A DNA stretch of 64,000 bases. It comes from Lysinibacillus sp. FSL W8-0992 (GTDB taxonomy: Bacteria; Bacillota; Bacilli; Bacillales_A; Planococcaceae). The stretch is taken from assembly GCF_038008685.1 (NCBI RefSeq), contig NZ_JBBOZQ010000001.1:186001-250000 (forward strand), in the 5' to 3' direction. Numbering within the stretch: position 1 is the first letter of the stretch; every line of letters begins with the position of its first letter. This document shows positions 25,527 through 34,488 of this stretch, piece by piece. The position numbers and the translations under genes are program-made. A model generated the notes under the pieces. The model was not told the origin of the DNA and searched no databases. It saw only the letters and a program-made list of their open reading frames with translations.

Positions 25527-26547
25527 GGCCTTTTCCCCCCTGCTCTACCGGTTTTACTTGAGTACGTTCTGCTGCACGCTTTGCTTTGCGCTTTCGTTCT
25601 TTATTTTTATCAACAAATTGCGGTACAACAAGCGCTAAAATAACGATAATCGCCGTGATTAATTTCATATCGCCTGAATCAAGGAAATCAACGCGTAATG
25701 CTAACGCTAAAATAATGCGGTAAATAATAGCACCTGCGATTACAGCTAAAGTAGTTCGCATAATTGTTTTTGTGCCAAAGATTGCTTCACCTATAATGAC
25801 AGAAGCAAGGCCGATCACAATCATACCGATCCCCATACTAACATCCGAGAACTTCGAATATTGTGCGATTAAAGCTCCAGAAAATGCGACAAGTGCATTT
25901 GAAAGACCTAGCCCAAGAATAATAAGTGTATCTGTATTCGCAGAGAAACTACGAATCATTCGTTTATTATCTCCTGTTGCTCGGATAGCAAGCCCAACTT
26001 CTGTTTTTAAGAACCAGTCCGCAATAAATTTAATTAAAATCGTGATGAGTAAAACTACAATCAACGTACCCCAAGTTGACGGTACTTGCTGAATGCCGAT
26101 GCTTTCTAATACGTTATTTAATGCATCATCGATACCTAAATTACTCCAAAATGTTTGAAACTTTGAAAACAATGTTTCAGAGTTTAACAATGGAATATTC
26201 GGACGACCTATCGTACTTTCTGCAGTTAACCCCATGATACGTAGGTTAATAGAATACAAGGCAATCATCATTAAAATTCCTGATAATAGCGGATTGATCT
26301 TCCCTTTTGTGTGAAGAATTCCTGTCATACATCCTGCAATAAATCCAGCAACAATTGCCACTAAAGTCGCTAAGATTGGGTGGTAGCCAAGCAGAATCAT
26401 TGTCGCTGCTGTTGCCGCCCCTGTTACAAAGCTTCCATCAACCGTTAAATCCGGAAAATCTAACACGCGGAATGTTAAGTACACACCGAGTGCCATAATT
26501 GCATAGATGATTCCTTGCTCCACTGAGCCAAATATTGCTGTAAACAT
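25519..26547 (-). CDS. ABC transporter permease (TrpY-like)
   Basis: A 342-residue inner-membrane permease with eight to nine hydrophobic segments, related to the branched-chain amino acid permease superfamily: GIIYAIMALGVYLTFRVLDFPDLTVDGSF at the N-terminus and EVGLAIRATGDNKRMIRSF in the coupling region. A Lys/Arg-rich cytoplasmic tail follows. AGGAGATGATT precedes the ATG. It works with the ATPase downstream and the binding protein upstream; the likely substrate is tryptophan or another aromatic compound (inference). Confidence 0.85.
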   Translation of the reverse strand: MFTAIFGSVEQGIIYAIMALGVYLTFRVLDFPDLTVDGSFVTGAATAATMILLGYHPILATLVAIVAGFIAGCMTGILHTKGKINPLLSGILMMIALYSINLRIMGLTAESTIGRPNIPLLNSETLFSKFQTFWSNLGIDDALNNVLESIGIQQVPSTWGTLIVVLLITILIKFIADWFLKTEVGLAIRATGDNKRMIRSFSANTDTLIILGLGLSNALVAFSGALIAQYSKFSDVSMGIGMIVIGLASVIIGEAIFGTKTIMRTTLAVIAGAIIYRIILALALRVDFLDSGDMKLITAIIVILALVVPQFVDKNKERKRKAKRAAERTQVKPVEQGGKGLA

Positions 26548-26659
26548 CGTTGAATCATCTCCTAAAAATTATCGTATCATTCACGTCTCGTCGTAATCGC
26601 GTCTTTATTTTTTCGAGTTTGCTTGAAAAGTACCTCATAATCTATAACATCCACCGTGG

Positions 26660-26776
26660 GCTTTATCTCGGCTCAGCTAGGTTTTAAACCCCACTGCATT
26701 GGTAGCACTTTGGCATTCATTTCCCACTATAGGAGCAATAGACTTCTTCGGAAGCAAATTAAAATGAAGATAAAGC
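26660..26776. repeat. Palindromic intergenic element, family 2 (second copy)
   Basis: GCTTTATCT (26660-26668) and AGATAAAGC (26768-26776) form the ends. The centre carries TTTGGCATTCAT (26709-26720) followed by TTCCCACTATA and, later, GACTTCT, parallel to the copy at 12505-12608. It lies between the binding-protein gene and the permease gene of one transporter. Confidence 0.6.
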
Positions 26777-26795
26777 GGGGTTAATCCTCCCCCGC
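26775..26795 (-). terminator. Terminator after the binding-protein gene
   Basis: GCGGGG (26775-26780) pairs with CCCCGC (26790-26795); on the - strand TTTATCTTCATTTT follows. It could reduce read-through from the abundant binding protein to the permease and ATPase. Confidence 0.55.
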
Positions 26796-26824
26796 TTCAG
26801 CTTAAAATTGACTTCACTTATGCA

Positions 26825-27847
26825 TTATTTCTCTAAAAGCTCTGCGCCCCAAGAATCTTTAATTTCGATTCCTAAATCATCAGCTACTTTTTTGTTCACT
26901 ACTAATTTTAAGTTTTGAGGATATTGAGCTGGTGTATCAGCTGCCGTAGCCTCACCTTTTAAAATTTTCACAGCCATTTGACCAGCCTCATAACCGATAT
27001 CATAGTACTCAAAGCCAAATGCCGCTAAGCCACCACGCTCTACAGAATCAAGTTCTCCTACAATAAGCGGTAATTTATTTGCATTAGCAACATCAATGAC
27101 AGATTCTAATGCAGAAACTACTGTATTATCTGTAATGATATAGAATGCATCTACTTTACCAATTAATGATTCAGCAGCTTGTTTTACATCTGCTGAAGTT
27201 GCAGCTGAAGCTTCTTTTACTTCAAGCCCTTGCTCGGCCATTACCTTCTTCACTTCTGTTACTTGTGCTACTGAATTTTGCTCACCAGCATTGTAGACCA
27301 TACCTACATTTTTAGCACCTAGCTCTTTTAAGAATGCTACCGTTTTAGAAATTGTTTCAGGATGTAAATCAATCGTACCTGTTACATTTTTCCCTGGTTT
27401 CTCCATTGATTCAATTAGTTGCGCACCAACTGCATCTGTTACCGAAGTAAAGATAATTGGAATATCGCTTGTAGCAGTCGCTGCCGCTTGTGCAGAAGGT
27501 GTAGAGTTAGCAAAAATTAAATCTACGTTTGCACTTACTAAGTTATTGGCAATTGTCGTATTCAGACTGTTATCACCTTGTGCGATTTGTGGATCGTAAT
27601 CCACTTTTAAGCCAGAATCCTCAATTGCTTTTTTAAAGCCTTCTGTTGCCGCATTTAAAGATGGATGCTCAACAATTTGCGTAATCCCGATTTTATATGT
27701 TTTTTGATCTACACTACCGCTCTCACTTGCATTATTCTTTTCGTCGCCTTTTGAATCAGATGAACTAGAACCCCCGCTACCACAAGCAGCAAGCAGTAAT
27801 ACTAATCCAAATAATAGGAACGAAAGCTTTGTCATATTGCGCTTCAC
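26825..27847 (-). CDS. ABC transporter substrate-binding lipoprotein (TrpX-like)
   Basis: A 340-residue lipoprotein with signal MKRNMTKLSFLLFGLVLL and lipobox LLAAC, a Ser/Gly-rich linker, then a PF04392-type periplasmic-binding fold (KIGITQIVEHPSLNAA; VDLIFANSTPSAQAAA; IPIIFTSVTDAVGAQLI). This family includes the streptococcal TrpX. The start is GTG, 7 bases after GGGGGG; an ATG four codons on is possible. The permease and ATPase lie downstream but are separated by 277 bases with a terminator and repeat. Confidence 0.82.
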   Translation of the reverse strand: MKRNMTKLSFLLFGLVLLLAACGSGGSSSSDSKGDEKNNASESGSVDQKTYKIGITQIVEHPSLNAATEGFKKAIEDSGLKVDYDPQIAQGDNSLNTTIANNLVSANVDLIFANSTPSAQAAATATSDIPIIFTSVTDAVGAQLIESMEKPGKNVTGTIDLHPETISKTVAFLKELGAKNVGMVYNAGEQNSVAQVTEVKKVMAEQGLEVKEASAATSADVKQAAESLIGKVDAFYIITDNTVVSALESVIDVANANKLPLIVGELDSVERGGLAAFGFEYYDIGYEAGQMAVKILKGEATAADTPAQYPQNLKLVVNKKVADDLGIEIKDSWGAELLEK

Positions 27848-27881
27848 AATTAATCCCCCCGACTAATATCTCTATTATCTA

Positions 27882-27946
27882 TCACACTTCACTCTAGCAA
27901 AGTGTGAATGTATCGCTATATTATCGTTATTATTGATATTCGTCAA
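27882..27946 (-). promoter_or_regulatory. Promoter and dyad of the TrpXYZ-like operon
   Basis: On the - strand TTGACG (27946-27941), a 17-base spacer and TAATAT (27923-27918) form a good sigma-A promoter. At its start point lies TCACACTT (27882-27889) with AAGTGTGA (27900-27907), a perfect 8-bp dyad with a 10-base centre: a candidate operator or 5' hairpin. No T-box is present here. Confidence 0.6.
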
Positions 27947-28154
27947 CAACATTATGAATGTTCTGACTTTTATATTTGACAAAATATTTTACTTTTTCGT
28001 TCAATTTGGCGCTTTAAACCGCTAAACTGCTACATTTCTAGTACTATAATTCTTTTGTAATATAATAAATAATTGTATGGCAATTTTTCGAAAGTTAAAG
28101 TGCGCCTCCATATGTTGTTGTGCGTAAAACTGGTTAAGTCTCTTTTTCATGGCA

Positions 28155-28188
28155 CAAAAAAAGATCGAGCTAACATAACCCGATCTTA
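28155..28188 (-). terminator. Terminator of the small lipoprotein gene
   Basis: AAGATCG (28161-28167) pairs with CGATCTT (28181-28187); TTTTTTTG follows on the - strand. The surrounding 27947-28298 holds no other gene I can support. Confidence 0.65.
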
Positions 28189-28298
28189 AAACTTATATAT
28201 AAATTAAAAGCTTAACAGATTCAATTGTAGAAAAAATACGCGAAAAGACATCTTGAATACTCTCTTTATTTTTTAACTCATATCTCCATGTATTGTCC

Positions 28299-28724
28299 TT
28301 ATATTCTTTCTGTTCCTAAATATAGGAACCCAGTTGCATAACTTGAAGGTTGAATATCAATAACTTCGTCATACTGAACACCTTCATTGACAAATGGTAC
28401 ATGGGCTTTCGTAGATTGCATGAAAAATATCGGAACTTTTAACGTTTTATAAGAAAGCACATATTGATCATCAGCTGCTTCACTTAAAAATTCTTTCATA
28501 ATCATAATTGCATCTAATTCTTTAGAAAGATATTCCGTGTTATTTTTCAAATCCTCAAAGGTAATTTTTTGAAAGATTATATTTTCTTCTCTTATCGCAG
28601 GAATTGTACCAATTACACCGATCTTTAAATCTTTTCCTGTATATACATTATAATTTTTTTCCTTATTACTACAACCAACTAGTAGAATCAACATCCCGAA
28701 TAACAGTGGTAAGATTTTCTTCAA
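28299..28724 (-). CDS. Small lipoprotein of unknown function
   Basis: A 141-residue lipoprotein: signal MKKILPLLFGMLILL, lipobox LVGC, then KEKNYNVYTGKDLKIGVIGTIPAIREENI and a mixed alpha/beta domain ending YATGFLYLGTERI. The DLKIGVIGTIP start resembles the first strand of a small Rossmann-like binding domain. I do not recognise the family. The TTG at 28724 follows GGAGGTG by 6 bases; the longer frame to 28775 begins before that site and is rejected. Confidence 0.7.
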   Translation of the reverse strand: MKKILPLLFGMLILLVGCSNKEKNYNVYTGKDLKIGVIGTIPAIREENIIFQKITFEDLKNNTEYLSKELDAIMIMKEFLSEAADDQYVLSYKTLKVPIFFMQSTKAHVPFVNEGVQYDEVIDIQPSSYATGFLYLGTERI

Positions 28725-29104
28725 AGCTACACCTCCAATTACACTAAAGATAGTTGATATTATAATGTTTCTCACTAATACCTAACACTTCCCGTTTTGT
28801 GTGTAATAATTACTCGTTATGGCAACTAAATAAGTGGCACCAGTAGTTCCTGTAGTTGATGTCGTTATCTGTTATAGTGACTTTACAAATTCACTTATTC
28901 TCTAATTAAAACTAATTATAGTTGAAGCTTTCCCGCCATTTCAACCGACATTTTTTCTGTCGGTAGACCAGTACCTTACACTTAAAAAATTGGTAATCAT
29001 TACACCTTACCCATTAGATGCAATACTACGAATATTCTAGCTTTACGCATTTTGCACATAGCTATTTACAAACCCTCATGAACACTGATATGATAGCACT
29101 TGCT
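28725..29104. other. Intergenic region before the preQ1 riboswitch
   Basis: About 380 bases without a coding frame. A small hairpin ACCGACA (28944-28950) / TGTCGGT (28958-28964) with a T-rich loop is the only clear structure. Confidence 0.5.
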
Positions 29105-29146
29105 CTACGTGGTTCGTAACCATCCCACGAAAAAAAACTAAGGAGA
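29105..29146 (+). ncRNA. PreQ1-I riboswitch before queT
   Basis: The sequence CGTGG (29108-29112) TTCGTAACCATC CCACG (29125-29129) followed by A8 CTAAGGAG fits the small preQ1-I aptamer: a P1 stem, a C-rich loop segment and an A-rich 3' tail ending at the Shine-Dalgarno AAGGAG, which would be sequestered when preQ1 binds. It regulates translation of the queuosine-precursor transporter directly downstream. Confidence 0.8.
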
Positions 29147-29153
29147 AATGAAT

Positions 29154-29636
29154 ATGAAAGTAAAATTTTTAGCAGCAAGTGGCATTATTGCCGCGCTTTA
29201 TATTGCTGTTACTTTGCTAGTCGCACCATTCGGTTTTACAGAGGTGCAATTCCGCGTTTCGGAAATTTTTAATCATTTAGTTGCCTTTAACCCTCGATTT
29301 GCCGTTGGGATTATTATGGGTGTCTTTATTTCCAATTTATTTTCACCACTCGGTCCTTACGATTTAGTTTTCGGCGTTGGACAGACAATGATTACGCTTG
29401 GCCTATTTATTGTTATTTGTAAATTTGTAAAAAATATATGGGCACGGTTAATTATTAACACCTTTTTATTTACTTGCACGATGTTTATCATCGCCTTCGA
29501 ACTGAACTTAGCACTGGAATTACCATTCTTTTGGACATGGCTAACAGTCGCAGCAGGTGAATTTGTTGTATTAGCAGTCGGTGCGCCGATTATGTATATA
29601 CTTAATAAGCGCTTAAATTTCAAAAACTTGATTTAA
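29154..29636 (+). CDS. queT: Queuosine precursor transporter QueT
   Basis: A 160-residue membrane protein of the QueT family, an S-component-like transporter for queuosine precursors. Five to six hydrophobic segments and the family stretch VQFRVSEIFNHLVAFNP, followed by GVFISNLFSPLGPYDLVFG, are seen. The preQ1 riboswitch upstream agrees with this. The ATG at 29154 is 8 bases from GGAG; an ATG at 29148 is only 2 bases away and unlikely. Confidence 0.88.
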   Translation: MKVKFLAASGIIAALYIAVTLLVAPFGFTEVQFRVSEIFNHLVAFNPRFAVGIIMGVFISNLFSPLGPYDLVFGVGQTMITLGLFIVICKFVKNIWARLIINTFLFTCTMFIIAFELNLALELPFFWTWLTVAAGEFVVLAVGAPIMYILNKRLNFKNLI

Positions 29637-29637
29637 C

Positions 29638-29668
29638 AGACGAGTCTTTTTAGATTCGTCTTTTTTTG
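29638..29668 (+). terminator. Terminator of queT
   Basis: AGACGAgTC (29638-29646) pairs with GAtTCGTCT (29653-29661) and is followed by TTTTTT. Confidence 0.8.
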
Positions 29669-29727
29669 TCCTCTCTAAGCTTTTGTGACTTCGTTAATCC
29701 TTGCATCAAAAATCCATTTTCTTTCTC

Positions 29728-29756
29728 TTGACACTATTTTGAAAATACTTTAAAAT
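29728..29756 (+). promoter_or_regulatory. Sigma-A promoter of trpB
   Basis: TTGACA (29728-29733), 17 bases, TAAAAT (29751-29756). Transcription would start near 29763 and run through the T-box leader. Confidence 0.75.
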
Positions 29757-29762
29757 TTTTCA

Positions 29763-29992
29763 ATAATAAATGCTAAGAAAAAGAATAGTAGCAAGAACTT
29801 GTACTTTTAGAGAGCTGATGGCTGGTGCAAATCAGTAGTATGAACTTGTGAATGGACTTTGGAGCAGCCTCAGTAAAATGAGGCCGAACTAACTCCCCGT
29901 TACAGGAGTACACAAGCGCGCAATTTTGCGAATAAAGGTGGCACCACGGTTACTCGTCCTTTTTATAGAGGGATTGAAGTGGCTTTTTTTTA
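29763..29992 (+). ncRNA. T-box leader with tryptophan (TGG) specifier
   Basis: The T-box sequence AAAGGTGGCACCACGG lies at 29934-29949. Upstream, stem I has the elements GAGAGCTGATGGCTGGTGCAA and AGTAtgaac, then the specifier TGG (29853-29855) followed by ACTTTGGAGC. A terminator stem (CCAC...GTGG, then eight T residues near 29984-29991) competes with the antiterminator. Uncharged tRNA-Trp should therefore switch on the downstream gene. Confidence 0.88.
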
Positions 29993-30023
29993 TGGAAAAT
30001 TAGAATAGAGGAGTCGAGAACAG

Positions 30024-31187
30024 ATGAGTACAACAGTCGAGCAAAAAGGATATTTTGGTGAATTTGGAGGTAGCTTCGTTCCTGAAGAACTTCAAAATGT
30101 TTTAAATATTTTAGATGAGAATTTCCAAAAATATAAGGATGATGCAGATTTTAATAATGAACTAGATTATTATTTCCGTGAATATGTAGGTCGTAAATCG
30201 CCACTATATTTTGCTGAGAACTTAACAAAGCAACTAGGTGGCGCTAAAATTTATTTAAAGCGTGAAGATCTTAATCATACTGGTTCTCATAAAATTAATA
30301 ATGTACTAGGTCAAATATTACTTGCAAAACGTATGGGTGCTAATCGTGTAATAGCAGAAACAGGTGCAGGTCAACACGGTGTTGCCACAGCAACAGCTTG
30401 TGCAATGTTTGGCATGGATTGCACAGTCTACATGGGGCTAGAAGATACAAAGCGTCAAGCATTAAACGTATTCCGTATGGAGCTACTCGGTGCAAAAGTC
30501 GTTGCGGTTGATAAAGGGCAAGGGCGTTTAAAAGATGCAGTAGACGAGGCATTTGCTGATTTAGTAGAAAACTATGAAACAACTTTCTATTTATTAGGCT
30601 CTGCGGTAGGACCACATCCTTTCCCTTCAATGGTGAAGCATTTCCAATCGGTAATTAGCCGCGAGAGTCGTGAACAAATTTTAGAAAAAGAAGGTAAGCT
30701 CCCAGCAGCCGTGCTTGCTTGTGTTGGTGGTGGCAGTAATGCAATCGGTGCATTTGCAGAATATATCGCTGATGAAGGAGTTCGCTTAATCGGCATTGAG
30801 CCCGATAAAGCAGCGACATTGAATGAAGGTACTCCAGGTGAATTACATGGTTTCAAATGCTTACTACTGCAAGATGCACAAGGTAATCCACTGCCAACGT
30901 ATTCTATCGCAGCTGGTCTTGACTACCCTGGCGCAGGTCCTGAACATAGTTATTTAAAAACAATCGGTCGCGGTGAGTATGTAACAGTTTCAAACGAAGA
31001 AGTACTTGAAGCATTCCAAATACTTTCTAAAGTTGAAGGAATTATTCCTGCATTGGAAAGCTCGCATGCTGTTGCACATGCATTCAAATTAGCTCCAACT
31101 TTATCACCTGAAGAGAGTATTATCATTAATATTTCAGGTCGCGGAGATAAAGACGTTGAACAAGTTTTCAATATGTTGAATAAATAA
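30024..31187 (+). CDS. trpB: Tryptophan synthase beta subunit
   Basis: A 387-residue PLP enzyme joining indole and serine to give tryptophan. The PLP lysine is Lys90 in [30 protein letters not shown] and SGRGDKD follow. The sequence is of the canonical TrpB1 type. No trpA or other trp gene lies nearby: upstream is queT, downstream a convergent acyl-CoA ligase gene. With its own T-box it may salvage indole or pair with a TrpA encoded elsewhere. GAGGAGTCGAG precedes the ATG. Confidence 0.95.
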   Translation: MSTTVEQKGYFGEFGGSFVPEELQNVLNILDENFQKYKDDADFNNELDYYFREYVGRKSPLYFAENLTKQLGGAKIYLKREDLNHTGSHKINNVLGQILLAKRMGANRVIAETGAGQHGVATATACAMFGMDCTVYMGLEDTKRQALNVFRMELLGAKVVAVDKGQGRLKDAVDEAFADLVENYETTFYLLGSAVGPHPFPSMVKHFQSVISRESREQILEKEGKLPAAVLACVGGGSNAIGAFAEYIADEGVRLIGIEPDKAATLNEGTPGELHGFKCLLLQDAQGNPLPTYSIAAGLDYPGAGPEHSYLKTIGRGEYVTVSNEEVLEAFQILSKVEGIIPALESSHAVAHAFKLAPTLSPEESIIINISGRGDKDVEQVFNMLNK

Positions 31188-31268
31188 TAGCTCCAAAAGC
31201 GGTTGAGTTTCGTTACGTGGATGCGTCCAATCCAATCAACGGCTACAATTATAAGGCTGAAAAAGACA

Positions 31269-31299
31269 AAGGCATCGAGAAATGTATTCTCGATGCCTT
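31269..31299. terminator. Bidirectional terminator between trpB and acyl-CoA ligase gene
   Basis: GGCATCGAGAA (31271-31281) pairs with TTCTCGATGCC (31287-31297); the - strand continues TTTGTCTTTTTC. Confidence 0.8.
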
Positions 31300-31307
31300 A
31301 TATCATG

Positions 31308-32933
31308 TTACACAAGCGTACTTAATTTCGGATAAATTTCCGCCACATTGTCACGTAACTTAGCTTTTAAGAATTTGCCGACAGATGTTTTTGGTATTTC
31401 ATCTAGAAATACAATATCGTCCGGCACCCACCATTTCGCAAATTGACTTTCTAAAAATGCTAACAATTCTTCTTCTGTTGCTGACATCCCTTCCTTTAAA
31501 ACTACGCAAGCAAGCGGACGTTCTTGCCATTTGGCATGTGGAATTGCAATTACTGCTGCTTCAAAAATAGCGTCATGTGTCATTAATGCATTTTCTAAAT
31601 CTACGGATGAAATCCATTCCCCACCAGATTTAATTAAATCTTTTGTGCGATCGGTAATTTTAATAAAGCCATCCGCCGTTCGTACCGCAATATCTCCCGT
31701 AAATAACCAACCATCTCGATATGCATCTTTCGTACGCTCGTCACGATAGTATTCATGTGAAATCCAAGGACCACGTAGACGTAATTCCCCCATCGTCTCA
31801 CCATCCCACGGCACCTCTCCATTATCATTGACAATACTAGACTCAATACCAGCCATCGTCATACCTTGCATAGCACGCGCTTCAATTCGTTTTTCAATCG
31901 GCCATTCATCCATCCATGACATATAATTCGATAATGCAACGATCGGTGTCGTCTCTGTCATCCCATAGACAACGATATACGGAATACCGTACTTTTCTTC
32001 AAAAGTACGAATTAAACGTGTTGGTGATGCCGAACCACCACAACAAATCGCACGTAGCGAACTAATATCTCGCTCACGCTTCTCCTGTTCCTGTAATGCA
32101 CCAATCCAAATTGTCGGTACACCTGCCGTCAATGTCACCTTTTCTTGCTCTACTAAATCTAAAATTAAATCAGATGTAAATTGAGGGCCTGGCAATACTT
32201 GACTTGCTCCCACATTAACACTCGCAAATGGTAAACCCCATGCATTCGCATGGAACATCGGCACAATCGGCATTACCACATCACGTTCAGCAATACCCAT
32301 GGAATCGGACATGCTAAGCATCATACTGTGTAGCACTAAGCCACGATGAGAATAAACAACTCCTTTTGGATTCCCTGTCGTTGCACTTGTATAACACATA
32401 CCTGCTGGTGCTTCTTCTTCTAAATCATCCGGAAATTCGAAGTTTTCATCCGCAGATGCTAATATTTCCTCATAAGACAAAGCATTCGGTAATGTTGTCT
32501 CTGGTAGAGTATCTTCATCTGTCATAATAATATAGTGTTTTACTGTCTTTAACTCAGATGCAATATTTTCAATGATAGGGACAAGATCTTCATCAATCAT
32601 TAAAATTTCATCTTCCGCATGGTTAATAATATAAATTAAATGTTCTTCTGATAATCGAATATTGACCATATGCAATATAGCACCAGCACATGGCACCGCA
32701 AAATACGCCTCTAAGTGGCGATGCTGATTCCAAGCGAAGGAACCAATCTTCTTTCCCTTTTCCATCCCCAGCTTTGTAAGCGCATCTGCTAATCGACGGG
32801 TTCTCTTTGCCCATTCTCCATATGTTAAACGGTGAATTTTATGTGGGCTTGTACGTGACACGATTGTCTTTCTAGCAAAATAACTTTCTGCTCGCTTAAA
32901 AAAATTTGTTAATACTAACGGTGCTTGCATCAT
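31308..32933 (-). CDS. Acyl-CoA synthetase (AMP-forming)
   Basis: A 541-residue member of the adenylate-forming enzymes, activating fatty acids to acyl-CoA. The P-loop motif is CYTSATTGNPKGVVYSHR (about 177-194); the A5 motif is VVYGMTETTP, the A7 motif DGWLFTGDIA, and the catalytic lysine lies in PKTSVGKFLKAKL near the C-terminus. FHANAWGLPFA and the length suggest a medium- to long-chain fatty-acyl-CoA ligase. The GAAGGGATG site supports the first ATG. No beta-oxidation genes are adjacent. Confidence 0.87.
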   Translation of the reverse strand: MMQAPLVLTNFFKRAESYFARKTIVSRTSPHKIHRLTYGEWAKRTRRLADALTKLGMEKGKKIGSFAWNQHRHLEAYFAVPCAGAILHMVNIRLSEEHLIYIINHAEDEILMIDEDLVPIIENIASELKTVKHYIIMTDEDTLPETTLPNALSYEEILASADENFEFPDDLEEEAPAGMCYTSATTGNPKGVVYSHRGLVLHSMMLSMSDSMGIAERDVVMPIVPMFHANAWGLPFASVNVGASQVLPGPQFTSDLILDLVEQEKVTLTAGVPTIWIGALQEQEKRERDISSLRAICCGGSASPTRLIRTFEEKYGIPYIVVYGMTETTPIVALSNYMSWMDEWPIEKRIEARAMQGMTMAGIESSIVNDNGEVPWDGETMGELRLRGPWISHEYYRDERTKDAYRDGWLFTGDIAVRTADGFIKITDRTKDLIKSGGEWISSVDLENALMTHDAIFEAAVIAIPHAKWQERPLACVVLKEGMSATEEELLAFLESQFAKWWVPDDIVFLDEIPKTSVGKFLKAKLRDNVAEIYPKLSTLV

Positions 32934-33138
32934 AAAACATCATCCCTTCTTCTTGTGAATTTCCCCAAACTTTGTAGAATATTAACATCAATTTTAACAG
33001 AATAATATTAATATTCTGAATATGATTATATTAAAAAATTAATTACGATGCTATATATTCCAAAAATTTTCTTTTTCATGCTCACTTTTTCTTTCCTATC
33101 CATCTTTTTCAATATATACATTCATATCTTTTCTCGAT

Positions 33139-33180
33139 AAAAAAACAGGCAAAGAAAACAAAATTGTTTTCCTCACCTGC
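33139..33180 (-). terminator. Terminator of tdh
   Basis: CAGG...CCTG outer pairs and AAAACAA/TTGTTTT inner pairs (33146-33178) make a hairpin; the - strand continues TTTTTTTATC. Confidence 0.72.
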
Positions 33181-33215
33181 TTTATAGTACAAACTTCTGG
33201 TTTAATATATATTTT

Positions 33216-34169
33216 TTAAGAAATAGCCTTTTTTTGCAGCTTAATTTTTAATTTCTCTAACATATCAACCGTCATTTTAGCTAAGTCATATTCCGCTTTG
33301 AAGCCCCATTCATTTTTAGCTGCCTCTGTATTTATAGAGTTTGGCCAACTGTCAGCAATCGCCTGACGCACTGGATCTACTTTATAATCCATACGAAATT
33401 GTGGCAAATGCTTTTTAATTTCAGCCGCTATTTGAGATGGTTCAAAACTCATCGCAGTAATATTAAATGCGTTGCGGTGAATTAACTTGCTACTGTCAGC
33501 TTCCATTAAATCTACAATAGCTTGTAATGCATCCGGCATATACATCATATCCATGTAAGTTCCTTCTTGAATATACGATGTATACTTCCCTTGCTGAATT
33601 GCTTCATAAAATATTTCAACCGCATAGTCTGTCGTACCGCCTCCAGGAGGAGTTACATAAGAAATTAAACCTGGGAAACGTACCCCACGTGTATCTACAC
33701 CAAAACGATTAAAATAATAGTCACATAATAATTCACCGGCTACTTTGTTAACACCATACATAGTTGTTGGGCGCTGTAACGTATCTTGTGGTGTATCATC
33801 CTTAGGTGTAGATGGTCCAAATGCACCGATTGAACTTGGTGTGAAAAATTGTAAATTTAACTCACGGGAAACTTCTAACGCATTCATCAGACCACCCATG
33901 TTTAAATTCCAGGCAAGTAACGGATTTTTTTCCGCTGTTGCAGATAATAATGCTGCCAAATGCATCATCGTATCTGCCCCAAAATCCTTAGCTAAATCAT
34001 GCATCCTTTGTCCATCTGTCACGTCCAGTACTTCGAATGGACCCTTAGTATGTTCAAGCTTTCGTATATCCGTCGCCAATATATTGTCCTCTCCATAAAT
34101 ACTACGAAGTTTTTCTACTAGCTCCGAGCCAATTTGACCAAGAGCACCTGTAACCATAATCTTTTCCAT
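33216..34169 (-). CDS. tdh: L-threonine 3-dehydrogenase, SDR type
   Basis: A 317-residue extended short-chain dehydrogenase. The NAD-binding loop is [11 protein letters not shown], an [14 protein letters not shown] strand follows, and the catalytic YxxxK is Tyr-Gly-Val-Asn-Lys in [14 protein letters not shown]. The pattern ([28 protein letters not shown]) matches NAD-dependent threonine dehydrogenases, which form 2-amino-3-oxobutanoate. The partner ligase kbl is at 60099-61289 rather than adjacent. ATG 34169 lies 10-13 bases after GGAGG; a frame extension to 34187 contains that site. Confidence 0.85.
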   Translation of the reverse strand: MEKIMVTGALGQIGSELVEKLRSIYGEDNILATDIRKLEHTKGPFEVLDVTDGQRMHDLAKDFGADTMMHLAALLSATAEKNPLLAWNLNMGGLMNALEVSRELNLQFFTPSSIGAFGPSTPKDDTPQDTLQRPTTMYGVNKVAGELLCDYYFNRFGVDTRGVRFPGLISYVTPPGGGTTDYAVEIFYEAIQQGKYTSYIQEGTYMDMMYMPDALQAIVDLMEADSSKLIHRNAFNITAMSFEPSQIAAEIKKHLPQFRMDYKVDPVRQAIADSWPNSINTEAAKNEWGFKAEYDLAKMTVDMLEKLKIKLQKKAIS

Positions 34170-34436
34170 TTCTCCAAACCTCCACATATGAACAATTGCA
34201 CTCCTGAGAAGTACAATATTTTATACTAAAACATTGATTTAATAACACTTTTGATGAATTTTATTATAAAGTGTTCATATTAAAAATACAACAATAATAT
34301 GTGCAATTTTCTAAAAAAGAACATAAAACGCCTTGTTACCAGTATATGATTTTGTATTAAAAGTGTTCTGATGCATTCATTAAAAATACATTTGTACTTT
34401 CCATAAATACAATTATCTATTTTTTTACATAATAAA
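34170..34436. other. Upstream region of tdh with AACACTTTT repeats
   Basis: AACACTTTT (34244-34252) and AAAGTGTT (34268-34275) form a dyad, and AAAAGTGTTC occurs again near 34359-34368. These may be sites of a regulator of tdh. No gene is seen. Confidence 0.35.
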
Positions 34437-34472
34437 AGAACCTCTTTGACCTTTTAATGTCAAGAGGTTCTT
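34437..34472 (-). terminator. Terminator of the chemoreceptor gene
   Basis: AAGAACCTCTTTGAC (34437-34450) pairs with GTCAAGAGGTTCTT (34459-34472); the - strand continues TTTATTATG. Confidence 0.82.
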
Positions 34473-34488
34473 AATTCTTATTTTTTCA

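Noticed and set aside
28944..28964. Terminator hairpin before queT
   Set aside because: The stem is only seven pairs with the T run in the loop, not after the stem.
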